From positions 1-13,755 of the forward strand of contig JANXRI010000169.1 in NCBI GenBank assembly GCA_025353085.1: a stretch of 13,755 nt of DNA, given 5' to 3'. The stretch comes from Betaproteobacteria bacterium. GTDB lineage: Bacteria; Pseudomonadota; Gammaproteobacteria; Burkholderiales; SG8-41. Below, piece after piece: positions 1 to 6,871 of the stretch. Both the position numbers and the translations under genes were made by a program. Below the pieces are notes generated by a model. The model worked only from the letters and a program-made list of their open reading frames with translations, had not been told where the DNA came from and did not search any database. Each line of letters begins with the position of its first letter. Position 1 is the first letter of the stretch.

Positions 1-196
1 ACGCGTGGCAACGAACGGCTTCGCAAAACTATTTCAAAACTATATCCGAGCGGAATAGTTCCACGTCAACAGGGCTAGCCGTCCCTGAATCTTCCCTTTC
101 GGAATGACCGGCGGCGGCTTGCTACGTCAGAACGCGAAATAGCGCGCGCCAACGTCGAAGGCGATGATGTTCCCGGTGATATCCCCGCTCGCGAGA
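1..196. other. Left edge, no recognisable gene
   Basis: I see no coding region that resembles a known family here. The stretch lies directly upstream of the IS1380 transposase fragment and may be further decayed insertion-sequence DNA, but no frame reads convincingly as transposase and I could not identify a terminal inverted repeat. Confidence 0.4.
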
Positions 197-422
197 AGCG
201 AGAAAGCCCGCGAGGTCGGCTACCACACCTACCAGAATAGCGGGACTACGGCTGATGCTCGGTGTCACAGTAGCGCAGGGCAACAAAAGCCAGGCGAACA
301 CTACGCTGCCGGGGCTGATCGAACTGATCGAGAGTATGCCGCAAGATAAGCGACCGGCGCTGGTGCGCGGGGATTGCGGTCAGGGCGGTGAACCCGCCAT
401 GGCGGCACTCGAAGCGCGCGGC
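197..422 (+). pseudogene. IS1380-family transposase fragment, frameshifted
   Basis: This is an internal piece of an IS1380-family DDE transposase. The clearest part is in the frame starting at 237: it reads IAGLRLMLGVTVAQGNKSQA, then NTTLPGLIELIE, RPALVRGDCG and MAALEARG, a block typical of this family just before the catalytic-core strand. The upstream part (SEKAREVGYHTYQ, 197-235) matches the conserved KPGRxSHxYHTY stretch but lies in another frame. One extra base at about 236 separates the two, and removing it restores a continuous reading. Both ends of the protein are missing. At 423-432 the transposase sequence stops and unrelated sequence from a second element begins. It is certainly non-functional. 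Family assignment is from recalled motifs only. Confidence 0.8.
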
Positions 423-432
423 ATACTCGACC

Positions 433-600
433 CGCCCGCGGCTTGATCTTTCGCTCTATGCATTGGGCAAATTGCTTTCGGAGGGCGAAGTTCTCGGAGT
501 GGATCGCCGCAGACGACCACAGCACAAATGGGACGAGCTTGAAGACGTCCAACAGCAGACCCGCCACGATTCGCACAAGCCAAACCAATGCGTTCATCAT
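433..600 (-). pseudogene. N-terminal fragment of IS3/IS481-type integrase
   Basis: Read leftward from an ATG at 600, this encodes about 56 residues starting MMNALVWLVRIVAG, then a hydrophobic stretch, then SENFALRKQFAQCIERKIKPR. The motif AENLxLRxQLAxYxERxxKPR, preceded by a hydrophobic N-terminus, is typical of the leader of a widespread group of DDE integrases of insertion sequences. Similarity ends right after KPR at about 433, where the sequence switches to the IS1380 fragment on the opposite strand. The rest of the integrase, including all catalytic residues, is absent. The open frame continues past the junction but reads as nonsense antisense to the IS1380 piece. Confidence 0.65.
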
Positions 601-713
601 GCCATATTCCGATCGGCGCAATGGTCGCCATCGTTCAGATGACGTGCGACGCGACCTTTTTTGCGCACTACAAACATTACCGAATGTCTTTCCAGACGCC
701 GGTCGCGGCCTAC

Positions 714-722
714 TGCTAAAAT
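714..722 (+). promoter_or_regulatory. Possible extended -10 promoter for the first Bug gene
   Basis: TGCTAAAAT contains TAAAAT (717-722), a 5 of 6 match to the sigma70 -10 box, preceded by TG one base upstream (extended -10). No good -35 hexamer stands 16-18 bp upstream, which is acceptable for extended -10 promoters. A start near 729 would leave a leader of about 35 nt that contains the GGAAG ribosome binding site. This is a visual match only. Confidence 0.35.
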
Positions 723-764
723 CGCTGCACCGCGTTGCCGCCAATGAGGGGATGGAAGATAACC

Positions 765-1742
765 ATGACCGATCTTGTGAATAAAACGTTACTATTGTTT
801 TCGATAGTATTCTTGTCAATAACGACCGTATATGCACAAGTCTATCCAGCAAAACCTGTCCGTTTCATCGTTGGATTTGCACCGGGGGGTGGCAGCGACA
901 TCGTTGCGCGGGTGATCGCACAGAAACTGACGGAAACCTGGGGACAAACAGTGGTTGTCGAGAACCGTGTCGGCGCAAGTGGCATCATTGGCGCTGAACT
1001 CGTATCAAAAGCCCCTCCCGACGGTTACACGATGCTCGTTTCGTCTCAAACCAGCACTGCGGTTGCAGCATCGTTGTACGCGAAGCTGCCGTATGACGTA
1101 CTCAAAGATTTCGCGGTCGTCACCGTGCTTGGCTCGGCACCCGCCATGCTAGTTGTCCATCCATCCCTGCCGCCAAAGACGTTCCCCGAGTTCTTAGCAT
1201 TTGTGAAGGCGAATCAAAATACCGTCAGCTATGGGTCGTCAGGCATCGGCTCAACAGCACACCTCGCCGGCGAACTGATGAACCAGTCGATACACGTCAG
1301 CATCAATCACGTGCCTTATAAGGGCGAAAGCGCGGCCATTGCAGACGTAATGAGCGGGCAGTTGCCGATAACGTACACAACTCTACCCGCAGCATTGCCT
1401 CAGGTAAAGGCAGGCAGAGTTCGCGGGCTCGCGATTACGAGCCTGCACCCTTCTCCGTTGGCACCCGGCTTTCCAACAGTCAACGAGTCGGGCGTTCCAG
1501 GCTATGAGGTGACGGCATGGAATGCGATCTACGCGCCGGCAGCGACGCCGAAGGAATTATTAGCTCGCGTTAACACGGATGTCTTAAAACTATTAAGCCT
1601 CCCTGACGTTCGCGCGCGTCTCTCTCAACTGGGCATCGATCCAGTGGGCAACTCACCCGATGCAGCGGCTGCCTACCTGCGAACGGAAACCGCCCGCTGG
1701 GGCAAGGTCATCAAAGCCGCGAACCTGCGCGCGGAGTATTAA
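765..1742 (+). CDS. Bug/TctC-family periplasmic solute-binding protein
   Basis: This is a 325-residue extracytoplasmic binding protein of the tripartite tricarboxylate transporter (TctC, Bug) family, which captures carboxylates or related small molecules in the periplasm. Residues 1-24 form a signal peptide, with likely cleavage after VYA and before QVYPAKPVR. Family marks follow in order: GFAPGGGSDIVAR at about 37-49, VVENRVGASGIIGAE at about 64-78, PPDGYT at 84-89, and HVPYKGES in the middle. The start at 765 is preferred over TTG 735 or ATG 744 because GGAAG (754-758) lies 6 nt before it and it leaves a normal signal peptide. It is close to the protein at 4164-5132: both have SQTSTAVA and YKGES. 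Codon use is more AT-rich than in neighbours (several TTA leucines), and IS debris lies just upstream, so it may have arrived separately. It converges with the operon, 39 bp apart. The ligand is unknown. Confidence 0.93.
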   Translation: MTDLVNKTLLLFSIVFLSITTVYAQVYPAKPVRFIVGFAPGGGSDIVARVIAQKLTETWGQTVVVENRVGASGIIGAELVSKAPPDGYTMLVSSQTSTAVAASLYAKLPYDVLKDFAVVTVLGSAPAMLVVHPSLPPKTFPEFLAFVKANQNTVSYGSSGIGSTAHLAGELMNQSIHVSINHVPYKGESAAIADVMSGQLPITYTTLPAALPQVKAGRVRGLAITSLHPSPLAPGFPTVNESGVPGYEVTAWNAIYAPAATPKELLARVNTDVLKLLSLPDVRARLSQLGIDPVGNSPDAAAAYLRTETARWGKVIKAANLRAEY

Positions 1743-1781
1743 CCTCGACGGCAGAACCCTAGATGAGTGCAGCTTGCTTCA

Positions 1782-2894
1782 TCAAGGCAATGCCCGAACC
1801 AGCGTTTCAAGATCCGCTTCATTGTTGAAAAACGACAACGAGGCCCTCAGAATGCCGTCCCTAACATTCACTGCGATGCGCTGCTGATGCAGCTGCGCGG
1901 AAAGCGTTTTCGCGTCCACGTCGACGAGAATATTCACGATTTGGCACCGCTCGTTCCAGTTGCTCGGCGTTTGGGTGCGAATGTGCCGCCTCTTGAGCAT
2001 CTGCAACAGCTCGTCCGTAAGATCGCGCACGCGCGTTTCGATATTCTGCAGACCAATCGATTCGAGAAATTCCGCCGCGCGGCGAAAAACCAGTAACCCG
2101 AGAAAATTCGGGTTACCGCTTTCGAAGCGATGCTGGTCGTACCGCTCCAGCGTTGCGGGATCCGCGGTGAAATATTCAGGCGTTTTGGTTATGCCGGGCA
2201 GCGCGTTTTTGACGAGTTCCGGCCGGCTGTAGAGAACACCGCTGCCGGTCAGGCCCAGCAGATGCTTGTGTCCGCCGATCGAGATGAAATCCGCGTTCAG
2301 TTCGGACAAGGGATCGCTCAACAGCCCGGCACCCTGCACCGCATCGACAACCAGACTTACGCCGCGCTGGCGGCAGATGCCGCCCAAGGCTTTCAGATCG
2401 ACGCGATAGCCGTTGCGATACGTCACCCACGCCGTCGCCACCACTTTTGTTTTCTCGTCGATCTTTTCTAGAAACGCCTCGATCGGCAACCGCCCGTCGC
2501 GATTCCGAACGCAGCGAATCTCGCATCCCCTGGCACGCCAGTGCTCCCAAACCCACAGGTTCGCCCGGTGTTCCATGTCCGTGACAACGATGTTGTCGCC
2601 CGACGCAAGGTTGAGCGCATGTGAGGCAATGTTGAGCCCCTCGGTCGTGTTCTTAACGAATGCGATTGAGCTGGAGGGTGCGCCCAACAGCCGCGCCATT
2701 ACCACGCGCGTCTTTTCCACGCTCGCCGGATTCCATACCTCGTCACCCGCATTCTCGTTCACGTCCCTGAAAAAATCGCGCGTCGCCTGTTCGACGCAAA
2801 GCGGCAACGGCGCCTTGCGCGCGGTATCAAGATACGTCCAGGTCTCGAGCATCGGAAACTGCTTGCGCAGCTCCGTCCAATTCGGTTCAGTCAT
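1782..2894 (-). CDS. Class V aminotransferase-fold PLP enzyme
   Basis: This 370-residue fold-type I PLP enzyme belongs to the aminotransferase class V superfamily (cysteine desulfurase, isopenicillin N epimerase, EgtE-like lyases). Visible active-site elements are KNTTEGLN at 81-88 (phosphate binding), His109 in DMEHRANLW (ring stacking), Asp184 and Gln187 in VDAVQGAG, and the Schiff-base Lys210 in GGHKHLLG. The Cys-containing loop of cysteine desulfurases is absent. The region where it would lie reads AVNVRDGILRASLSFFN, so sulfur mobilisation is unlikely. The usual HxSNxTG segment is replaced by WVTYRNGYRVDL (156-167). It is the last gene of the operon, and its ATG overlaps the end of the ammonia-lyase gene by 8 bp (ATGACTGA), with GAGG upstream, so translation is probably coupled. 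A lyase, epimerase or aminotransferase role is possible; the reaction cannot be read from sequence. Confidence 0.88.
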   Translation of the reverse strand: MTEPNWTELRKQFPMLETWTYLDTARKAPLPLCVEQATRDFFRDVNENAGDEVWNPASVEKTRVVMARLLGAPSSSIAFVKNTTEGLNIASHALNLASGDNIVVTDMEHRANLWVWEHWRARGCEIRCVRNRDGRLPIEAFLEKIDEKTKVVATAWVTYRNGYRVDLKALGGICRQRGVSLVVDAVQGAGLLSDPLSELNADFISIGGHKHLLGLTGSGVLYSRPELVKNALPGITKTPEYFTADPATLERYDQHRFESGNPNFLGLLVFRRAAEFLESIGLQNIETRVRDLTDELLQMLKRRHIRTQTPSNWNERCQIVNILVDVDAKTLSAQLHQQRIAVNVRDGILRASLSFFNNEADLETLVRALP

Positions 2895-4134
2895 CAGTGC
2901 GCCTCGCTTTGTAAATCGCCAGCACTCGCTGCATTTCGTTGTTCACGATCATCAACGCTTCGTCGACACCCATTCCCGGTTTACTCGCCAAAGCAAAAGG
3001 CTGGGTTGCAAGCGCGATGTTCGCCGAGAGCCGCGCGCTTTGGTCCGTTTCGGCGCAACTGCCGCCCAGGTACACGAGCTTGCCGGCCTGCTTGCAGTAA
3101 AGAACGGCCTCGACCGAATGCGTGAGCACGCCAAGGTCCGGCGTTTTAACCTGAATCATGTCGCACGCATCGGAATCCGCCCATTCCTTGATTTCATCGA
3201 GCGTGTTGGCGAATTCGTCGATGATCAGATTAATTTTAATTTTCTCTTTTGATAATCCAGCGCGGATCGCGCGCATCACCCTGAACTGATCCCGCGCATT
3301 GCCCATGTCGACCGGCATCTCGATAAAAAGCTCGAACGGTTCGGTCACCTCGCGCACTTTCGCGAGATAGGCGACGATCCTGTCAGGGTCGTCAGCGAAC
3401 ACTTCACCGATAGTCCCATAAACATCAAAGCGAAACGCGGGCTTATAGTCATTGTCGCCGAGCTCGAGCACGCGGTCTCGTACCCATTTGGCATACTTGA
3501 GGAAGACTTCGCCATCCTTGCCGACTTTCTCCGCGGCGTTGTTAATGAGCCCATGCGGCATGAAACCGACTTTCTTTAGGATCATTTTGTCCACGTTCAG
3601 ATAACGGTCGTCGCCAGACTGCGCGTGCATCCGAATCGGCGTTTCTGAGAGCTGCAGCGAGTATTCGTTGGCAACGACTTCGGCCGGCGTGAGCCCCTGC
3701 GCCTTCGCAACCGCATCAAGCGCCGCTTGGCTTGCGCCGTAACAAACGCTCGCATGAAGGTTGCGGCCGTTATGCTGGAGCCGTTCGATGCGCGCCGACA
3801 GTGCGCGAAACGTGGTGACCTCCGTCCCCTTGAAAGCCGGAGCGATCGCATCGATGGCGAGCGCAGCCATCTCCTGACCCGACATCATGACTTCTCTGCC
3901 GCCGGCGCCCGAGTATTGCACTGCGAGTGCGTCTCCGAACGCGTAATTGCCATCATCGAGCAGGAAAATAATCGACGCACACTCGCCGGGTTGGCGAATC
4001 GCCGAGAATCCTGGCGTGACCGGCGCACCGCGATAGACGAAGCCGTCCATCTTCGCGCCTTTGCGGATCGCGGCCTTGTCGTCGTTGTAAAAGCCGTTCA
4101 GCCCGGGCGTGGCAATGACCTTTTTGATCTTCAA
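2887..4134 (-). CDS. Methylaspartate ammonia-lyase homologue
   Basis: This 415-residue enolase-superfamily enzyme resembles methylaspartate ammonia-lyase (EC 4.3.1.2, about 413 residues), which converts (2S,3S)-3-methylaspartate to mesaconate and ammonia. The match runs over the whole length, from MKIKKVIATPGLNGFY to KPGMGVDEALMIVNNEMQRVL. Catalytic residues equivalent to those of the Clostridium tetanomorphum enzyme are present: Gln73, Gln172, His194, metal ligands Asp237, Glu272 and Asp306, and the base Lys330 in QVKTPDLG. Differences near the pocket are VLTHS at 336-340 (usual GVNNI), GGSCAETD at 357-364 (usual GGTCNETN) and Ala383 at the place of Leu384, a residue that limits substrate size. 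The start is a TTG at 4134, chosen because it aligns with the family N-terminus and no ATG or GTG lies between it and the upstream gene. It sits 29 bp after a Bug gene. No glutamate mutase gene accompanies it, so the amino acid it consumes probably comes from another route. Confidence 0.93.
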   Translation of the reverse strand: MKIKKVIATPGLNGFYNDDKAAIRKGAKMDGFVYRGAPVTPGFSAIRQPGECASIIFLLDDGNYAFGDALAVQYSGAGGREVMMSGQEMAALAIDAIAPAFKGTEVTTFRALSARIERLQHNGRNLHASVCYGASQAALDAVAKAQGLTPAEVVANEYSLQLSETPIRMHAQSGDDRYLNVDKMILKKVGFMPHGLINNAAEKVGKDGEVFLKYAKWVRDRVLELGDNDYKPAFRFDVYGTIGEVFADDPDRIVAYLAKVREVTEPFELFIEMPVDMGNARDQFRVMRAIRAGLSKEKIKINLIIDEFANTLDEIKEWADSDACDMIQVKTPDLGVLTHSVEAVLYCKQAGKLVYLGGSCAETDQSARLSANIALATQPFALASKPGMGVDEALMIVNNEMQRVLAIYKARRTDD

Positions 4135-4163
4135 GTTATCGAGGTACTCAAGGTGAACAGCGG

Positions 4164-5132
4164 TTATTCGACACGCAGGTTTGCGCTTTTAACGATTTTT
4201 GCATACTTCGCAATCTCGGATTTCAGATAAGCGCTCGCCTGATCGGGTGTATTGGCGACGCGGTCGATTCCCTGTTGCGCTAACCGTTTATTGACGTCCG
4301 GCGTTTGCAGCGCTTGTGAGATATCCGCGTTGATGCGGGCGACCAGATCCTTAGGCAACGACGCCGGTCCGTATAAACCTTGCCAGGCAACCATTTCAAA
4401 ATCCGGTATTCCCGATTCGACGACCGTCGGATACTCCAAGGCGATTGGCGAGCGCTGCAAACTCGTCACAGCGAGAGCCCGCAGCTTCCGGGCCTTTATA
4501 TGCAGCATTGCGAGCGGTAACGACGCAAACATGAACGACAGTTGTCCGCCGATGACATCGGTCAATACCGGGCTTTCGCCCTTATATGGGATAGGCACCA
4601 TCTTCACGTTCAACGCGAGGCCCAGCAGTTCGCCGCCGAAATGCGATACAGAACCAAAACCGCTTGACGCGAAACCCATGCCTTGCGGAGCGGCCTTGGC
4701 CAGCGCAACAAATTGCGCGAAGGTACTGGTCGGCACCGACGAATGAACGGCCAGTATCGTGGCGGTCGAACCCATGACACTGATGATGGAAAAATCCTTC
4801 AGAACCCCATAGGGAAGTTTTGAATACAGCGACGTCGCGACCGCCGTACTGGTCTGCGATGTCACGAGCGGTAAATGCCCGTCCGGGGGCGCTTTTGCAA
4901 CAGCGTCGGCGCCGATGATGCCGCTCGCACCGGGACGATTCTCCACGATGACGGTCTGTCCCCACACTTCGCCCATCTTCTGCGCGACGATGCGAGCTGT
5001 TATATCGCTGGCGCCGCTCGGTGCAAACCCGACCATGAATCTTACTGGCTTCGCCGGAAAGCTTTGACCGTGCGCCGCGCCGGCCGCGGCAAAAAAGGCG
5101 AGCAACGCACCGATGGCTGAGTTACGCATCAT
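4164..5132 (-). CDS. Bug/TctC-family periplasmic binding protein (operon gene 5)
   Basis: This 322-residue TctC-family binding protein starts at tandem ATG codons (MMRNSAIG). Its signal peptide probably ends after AAHG and before QSFPAKPVR. The family blocks are GFAPSGASDITAR at about 35-47, VIVENRPGASGIIGA at 61-75 and PIPYKGES in the middle; it ends in SANLRVE. The usual PPDGYTL is PPDGHLPL (82-89), an unusual change in a conserved strand. The segment LVTSQTSTAVATSLYSKLPY closely matches the protein at 765-1742, so the two form a paralogous pair. It lies between hyuB (26 bp upstream) and the ammonia-lyase gene (29 bp downstream), so it very probably brings in a substrate of the operon. No TctA or TctB membrane subunit is encoded in the window. 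The ligand is unknown. Confidence 0.93.
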   Translation of the reverse strand: MMRNSAIGALLAFFAAAGAAHGQSFPAKPVRFMVGFAPSGASDITARIVAQKMGEVWGQTVIVENRPGASGIIGADAVAKAPPDGHLPLVTSQTSTAVATSLYSKLPYGVLKDFSIISVMGSTATILAVHSSVPTSTFAQFVALAKAAPQGMGFASSGFGSVSHFGGELLGLALNVKMVPIPYKGESPVLTDVIGGQLSFMFASLPLAMLHIKARKLRALAVTSLQRSPIALEYPTVVESGIPDFEMVAWQGLYGPASLPKDLVARINADISQALQTPDVNKRLAQQGIDRVANTPDQASAYLKSEIAKYAKIVKSANLRVE

Positions 5133-5158
5133 GTTCTACACTCTCACGGAATCGCGGG

Positions 5159-6871
5159 TCAGCGTTCGATCGCGTAACGCGAGCCTGCCGCATCTGGTGT
5201 GATGTAGCCGTACTCGAGATCCAGATCGATGAGCGCGCGCTCGCGCTCGCGCGGATCGCCATACCCGCCGCCGCCCGCTGCTTCGCACACAATTACATCA
5301 CCGCGGGCAATGCGGACGTTCGTGTCACGTGTGCCGAGTGGCAGTTCTTTGCCATCGCGGATGATGCGGTAATTGTGCACTGCGCCCGAATCGCCCCCGT
5401 CGACGCCGTACGGCGGCACGATGAGCCCCTCGCCTGCTGCATTTAGGAGCGCGTCGTTTTCACCTTCATAGCGAAGCGAATAGATGCCGCCCAAACCGCC
5501 GCGCCGTCGTCCGGCGCCGCCTGAGTTCGGACTAAGTTCATAGGATTCGATCAGGAACGGAAAGCCCGCTTCTGTGCGTTCGATGCTCGGCGACAGCGAG
5601 CCCCCGGGATTGTGGATGCAGCCGAGGTTGGTCCACCCGTCCTCTTTTAAATTGCCGCCGGCGCCGCCGCGATTCGAAAAATAATGCCAGATATAAGTCT
5701 GATCGTCGCGATCCATGCCCGCGATCACGAAGCGAAAACGCCGCGCGAAGCCGGCCATTGAGCCGTCGGGCGAAGCTTTCTCCAGGGCGCGCAGCACTGC
5801 CTCAATGATTACGGCCCCGGTAAAAGTCGTGCACCCAGTCACCGGCACCGGCGACTCGCAGTCCACGATGCTGCCCTTTCGCGTTTTAATCGTGATCGCA
5901 CGCGCGCAACCGTCGTTTTGGCCTTGACGATTGTCGCTGAGATAAAGGAACGCAACGTTGGTGGACGCTACGGTATTGGCATACGGGCTGTTCATAAACG
6001 AACTCACCTGGTCCGGGCAATCGGTGAAATCGACGATAACGCTGTCCTTCTCGATAGTGAGCTTCACGGTGATCGGCACGTTGTGATGACCCGCGCCATC
6101 GTCTTCAAGATAGCTGACGCCGGTGTATGTTCCTGGCTTGGCGCGGCTGATCTGCGCCCGCATCGAGGCTTCACCGGCGTCTAGGATGCCTTCAACGCAA
6201 CCTTCGATCTGCTCTGCGCCGTAACGCTCAAAGAGTTGCTGCAACCGCTGTGCGCCGATGGTCACCGAAGCAACCTGCGCCATGATGTCACCCCGCAAAT
6301 CGTTTGGTTTGCGTGTGTTCGTGCAGATCAGGCGCAGCAAGTCTTCGCGGATAACGCCGCGCTCCGCGAGCTTCACTGGCGGAATCCGAATACCCTCGTG
6401 CCAGATTTCGCGCGCGTTCGGACTGTAGCCGCCCGCCGACAGGCCGCCGATGTCGCCCTGGTGAGCGCGATTCGCTACCCACAGCCGGATCTTTCCATCC
6501 CGAAACACGGGCGTTGCGAGCGTGACGTCCGGCAGATGGCTGCCGCCCCAATAGGGATCGTTCGCCATCAGGATATCGCCCTCCTTGATGTCATCGGCGA
6601 ACGCGCCTTGCATCGCCTGGATGGCAAACGGCATCGCGCCCATATGGATCGGCACCCGCTCGGCCTGGGCCACCACGCGAGCTTGCGCATCGAGCACAAC
6701 CGCAGAGAAATCGCGCGATTGATTTAGCAGCGGCGAGAAACACGTGCGCACCATCATTTCCACCACTTCCTCGGCCACCGCGAGAAATTTATAGCGCACG
6801 ACGCCCAGCGTCATCGGATGTACCCGCGTTGCAGTCTCTTTGATCAACTTTACTTGTGGTTTAGTGCTCAT
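5159..6871 (-). CDS. hyuB: Hydantoinase B/oxoprolinase-family subunit HyuB
   Basis: This 570-residue protein is a full-length HyuB-type subunit. With HyuA this family forms ATP-dependent enzymes that open N-methylhydantoin or 5-oxoproline rings, or carboxylate acetone or acetophenone. Recognisable blocks are SRDFSAVV at 52-59, MANDPYWGGSHLPDVT at 102-117, HQGDIGG at 137-143, the glycine-rich NSGGAGRRRGGLGG in the last third, and GGGGYGDP at 533-540 near the C-terminus, a family hallmark. The protein is cytoplasmic, with no signal peptide. Its ATG at 6871 overlaps the end of hyuA by 11 bp, as expected for subunits made together. The substrate cannot be told from sequence. An amidohydrolase role is favoured by the neighbouring amino-acid enzymes, but a carboxylase role is not excluded. 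Confidence 0.94.
   Translation of the reverse strand: MSTKPQVKLIKETATRVHPMTLGVVRYKFLAVAEEVVEMMVRTCFSPLLNQSRDFSAVVLDAQARVVAQAERVPIHMGAMPFAIQAMQGAFADDIKEGDILMANDPYWGGSHLPDVTLATPVFRDGKIRLWVANRAHQGDIGGLSAGGYSPNAREIWHEGIRIPPVKLAERGVIREDLLRLICTNTRKPNDLRGDIMAQVASVTIGAQRLQQLFERYGAEQIEGCVEGILDAGEASMRAQISRAKPGTYTGVSYLEDDGAGHHNVPITVKLTIEKDSVIVDFTDCPDQVSSFMNSPYANTVASTNVAFLYLSDNRQGQNDGCARAITIKTRKGSIVDCESPVPVTGCTTFTGAVIIEAVLRALEKASPDGSMAGFARRFRFVIAGMDRDDQTYIWHYFSNRGGAGGNLKEDGWTNLGCIHNPGGSLSPSIERTEAGFPFLIESYELSPNSGGAGRRRGGLGGIYSLRYEGENDALLNAAGEGLIVPPYGVDGGDSGAVHNYRIIRDGKELPLGTRDTNVRIARGDVIVCEAAGGGGYGDPRERERALIDLDLEYGYITPDAAGSRYAIER

Noticed and set aside
301..852. 183-codon - strand open frame read as one gene
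   Set aside because: Only its middle (433-600) resembles an integrase N-terminus; the part before the internal ATG and the part past 433 look like chance or antisense sequence.
1762..1783. Possible terminator hairpin GATGAG/CTTCATC between the converging genes
   Set aside because: The stem is only 5-6 bp with a loop of about 11 nt, there is no T-run, and it runs into the stop codon at 1782.
2413..3252. Open frame of 279 codons on the + strand
   Set aside because: It crosses the antisense of two well-supported genes and has no recognisable domain.
5228..5258. GC-rich alternating run resembling a short repeat
   Set aside because: It encodes the RERERAL stretch near the C-terminus of HyuB and has no sign of a separate function.
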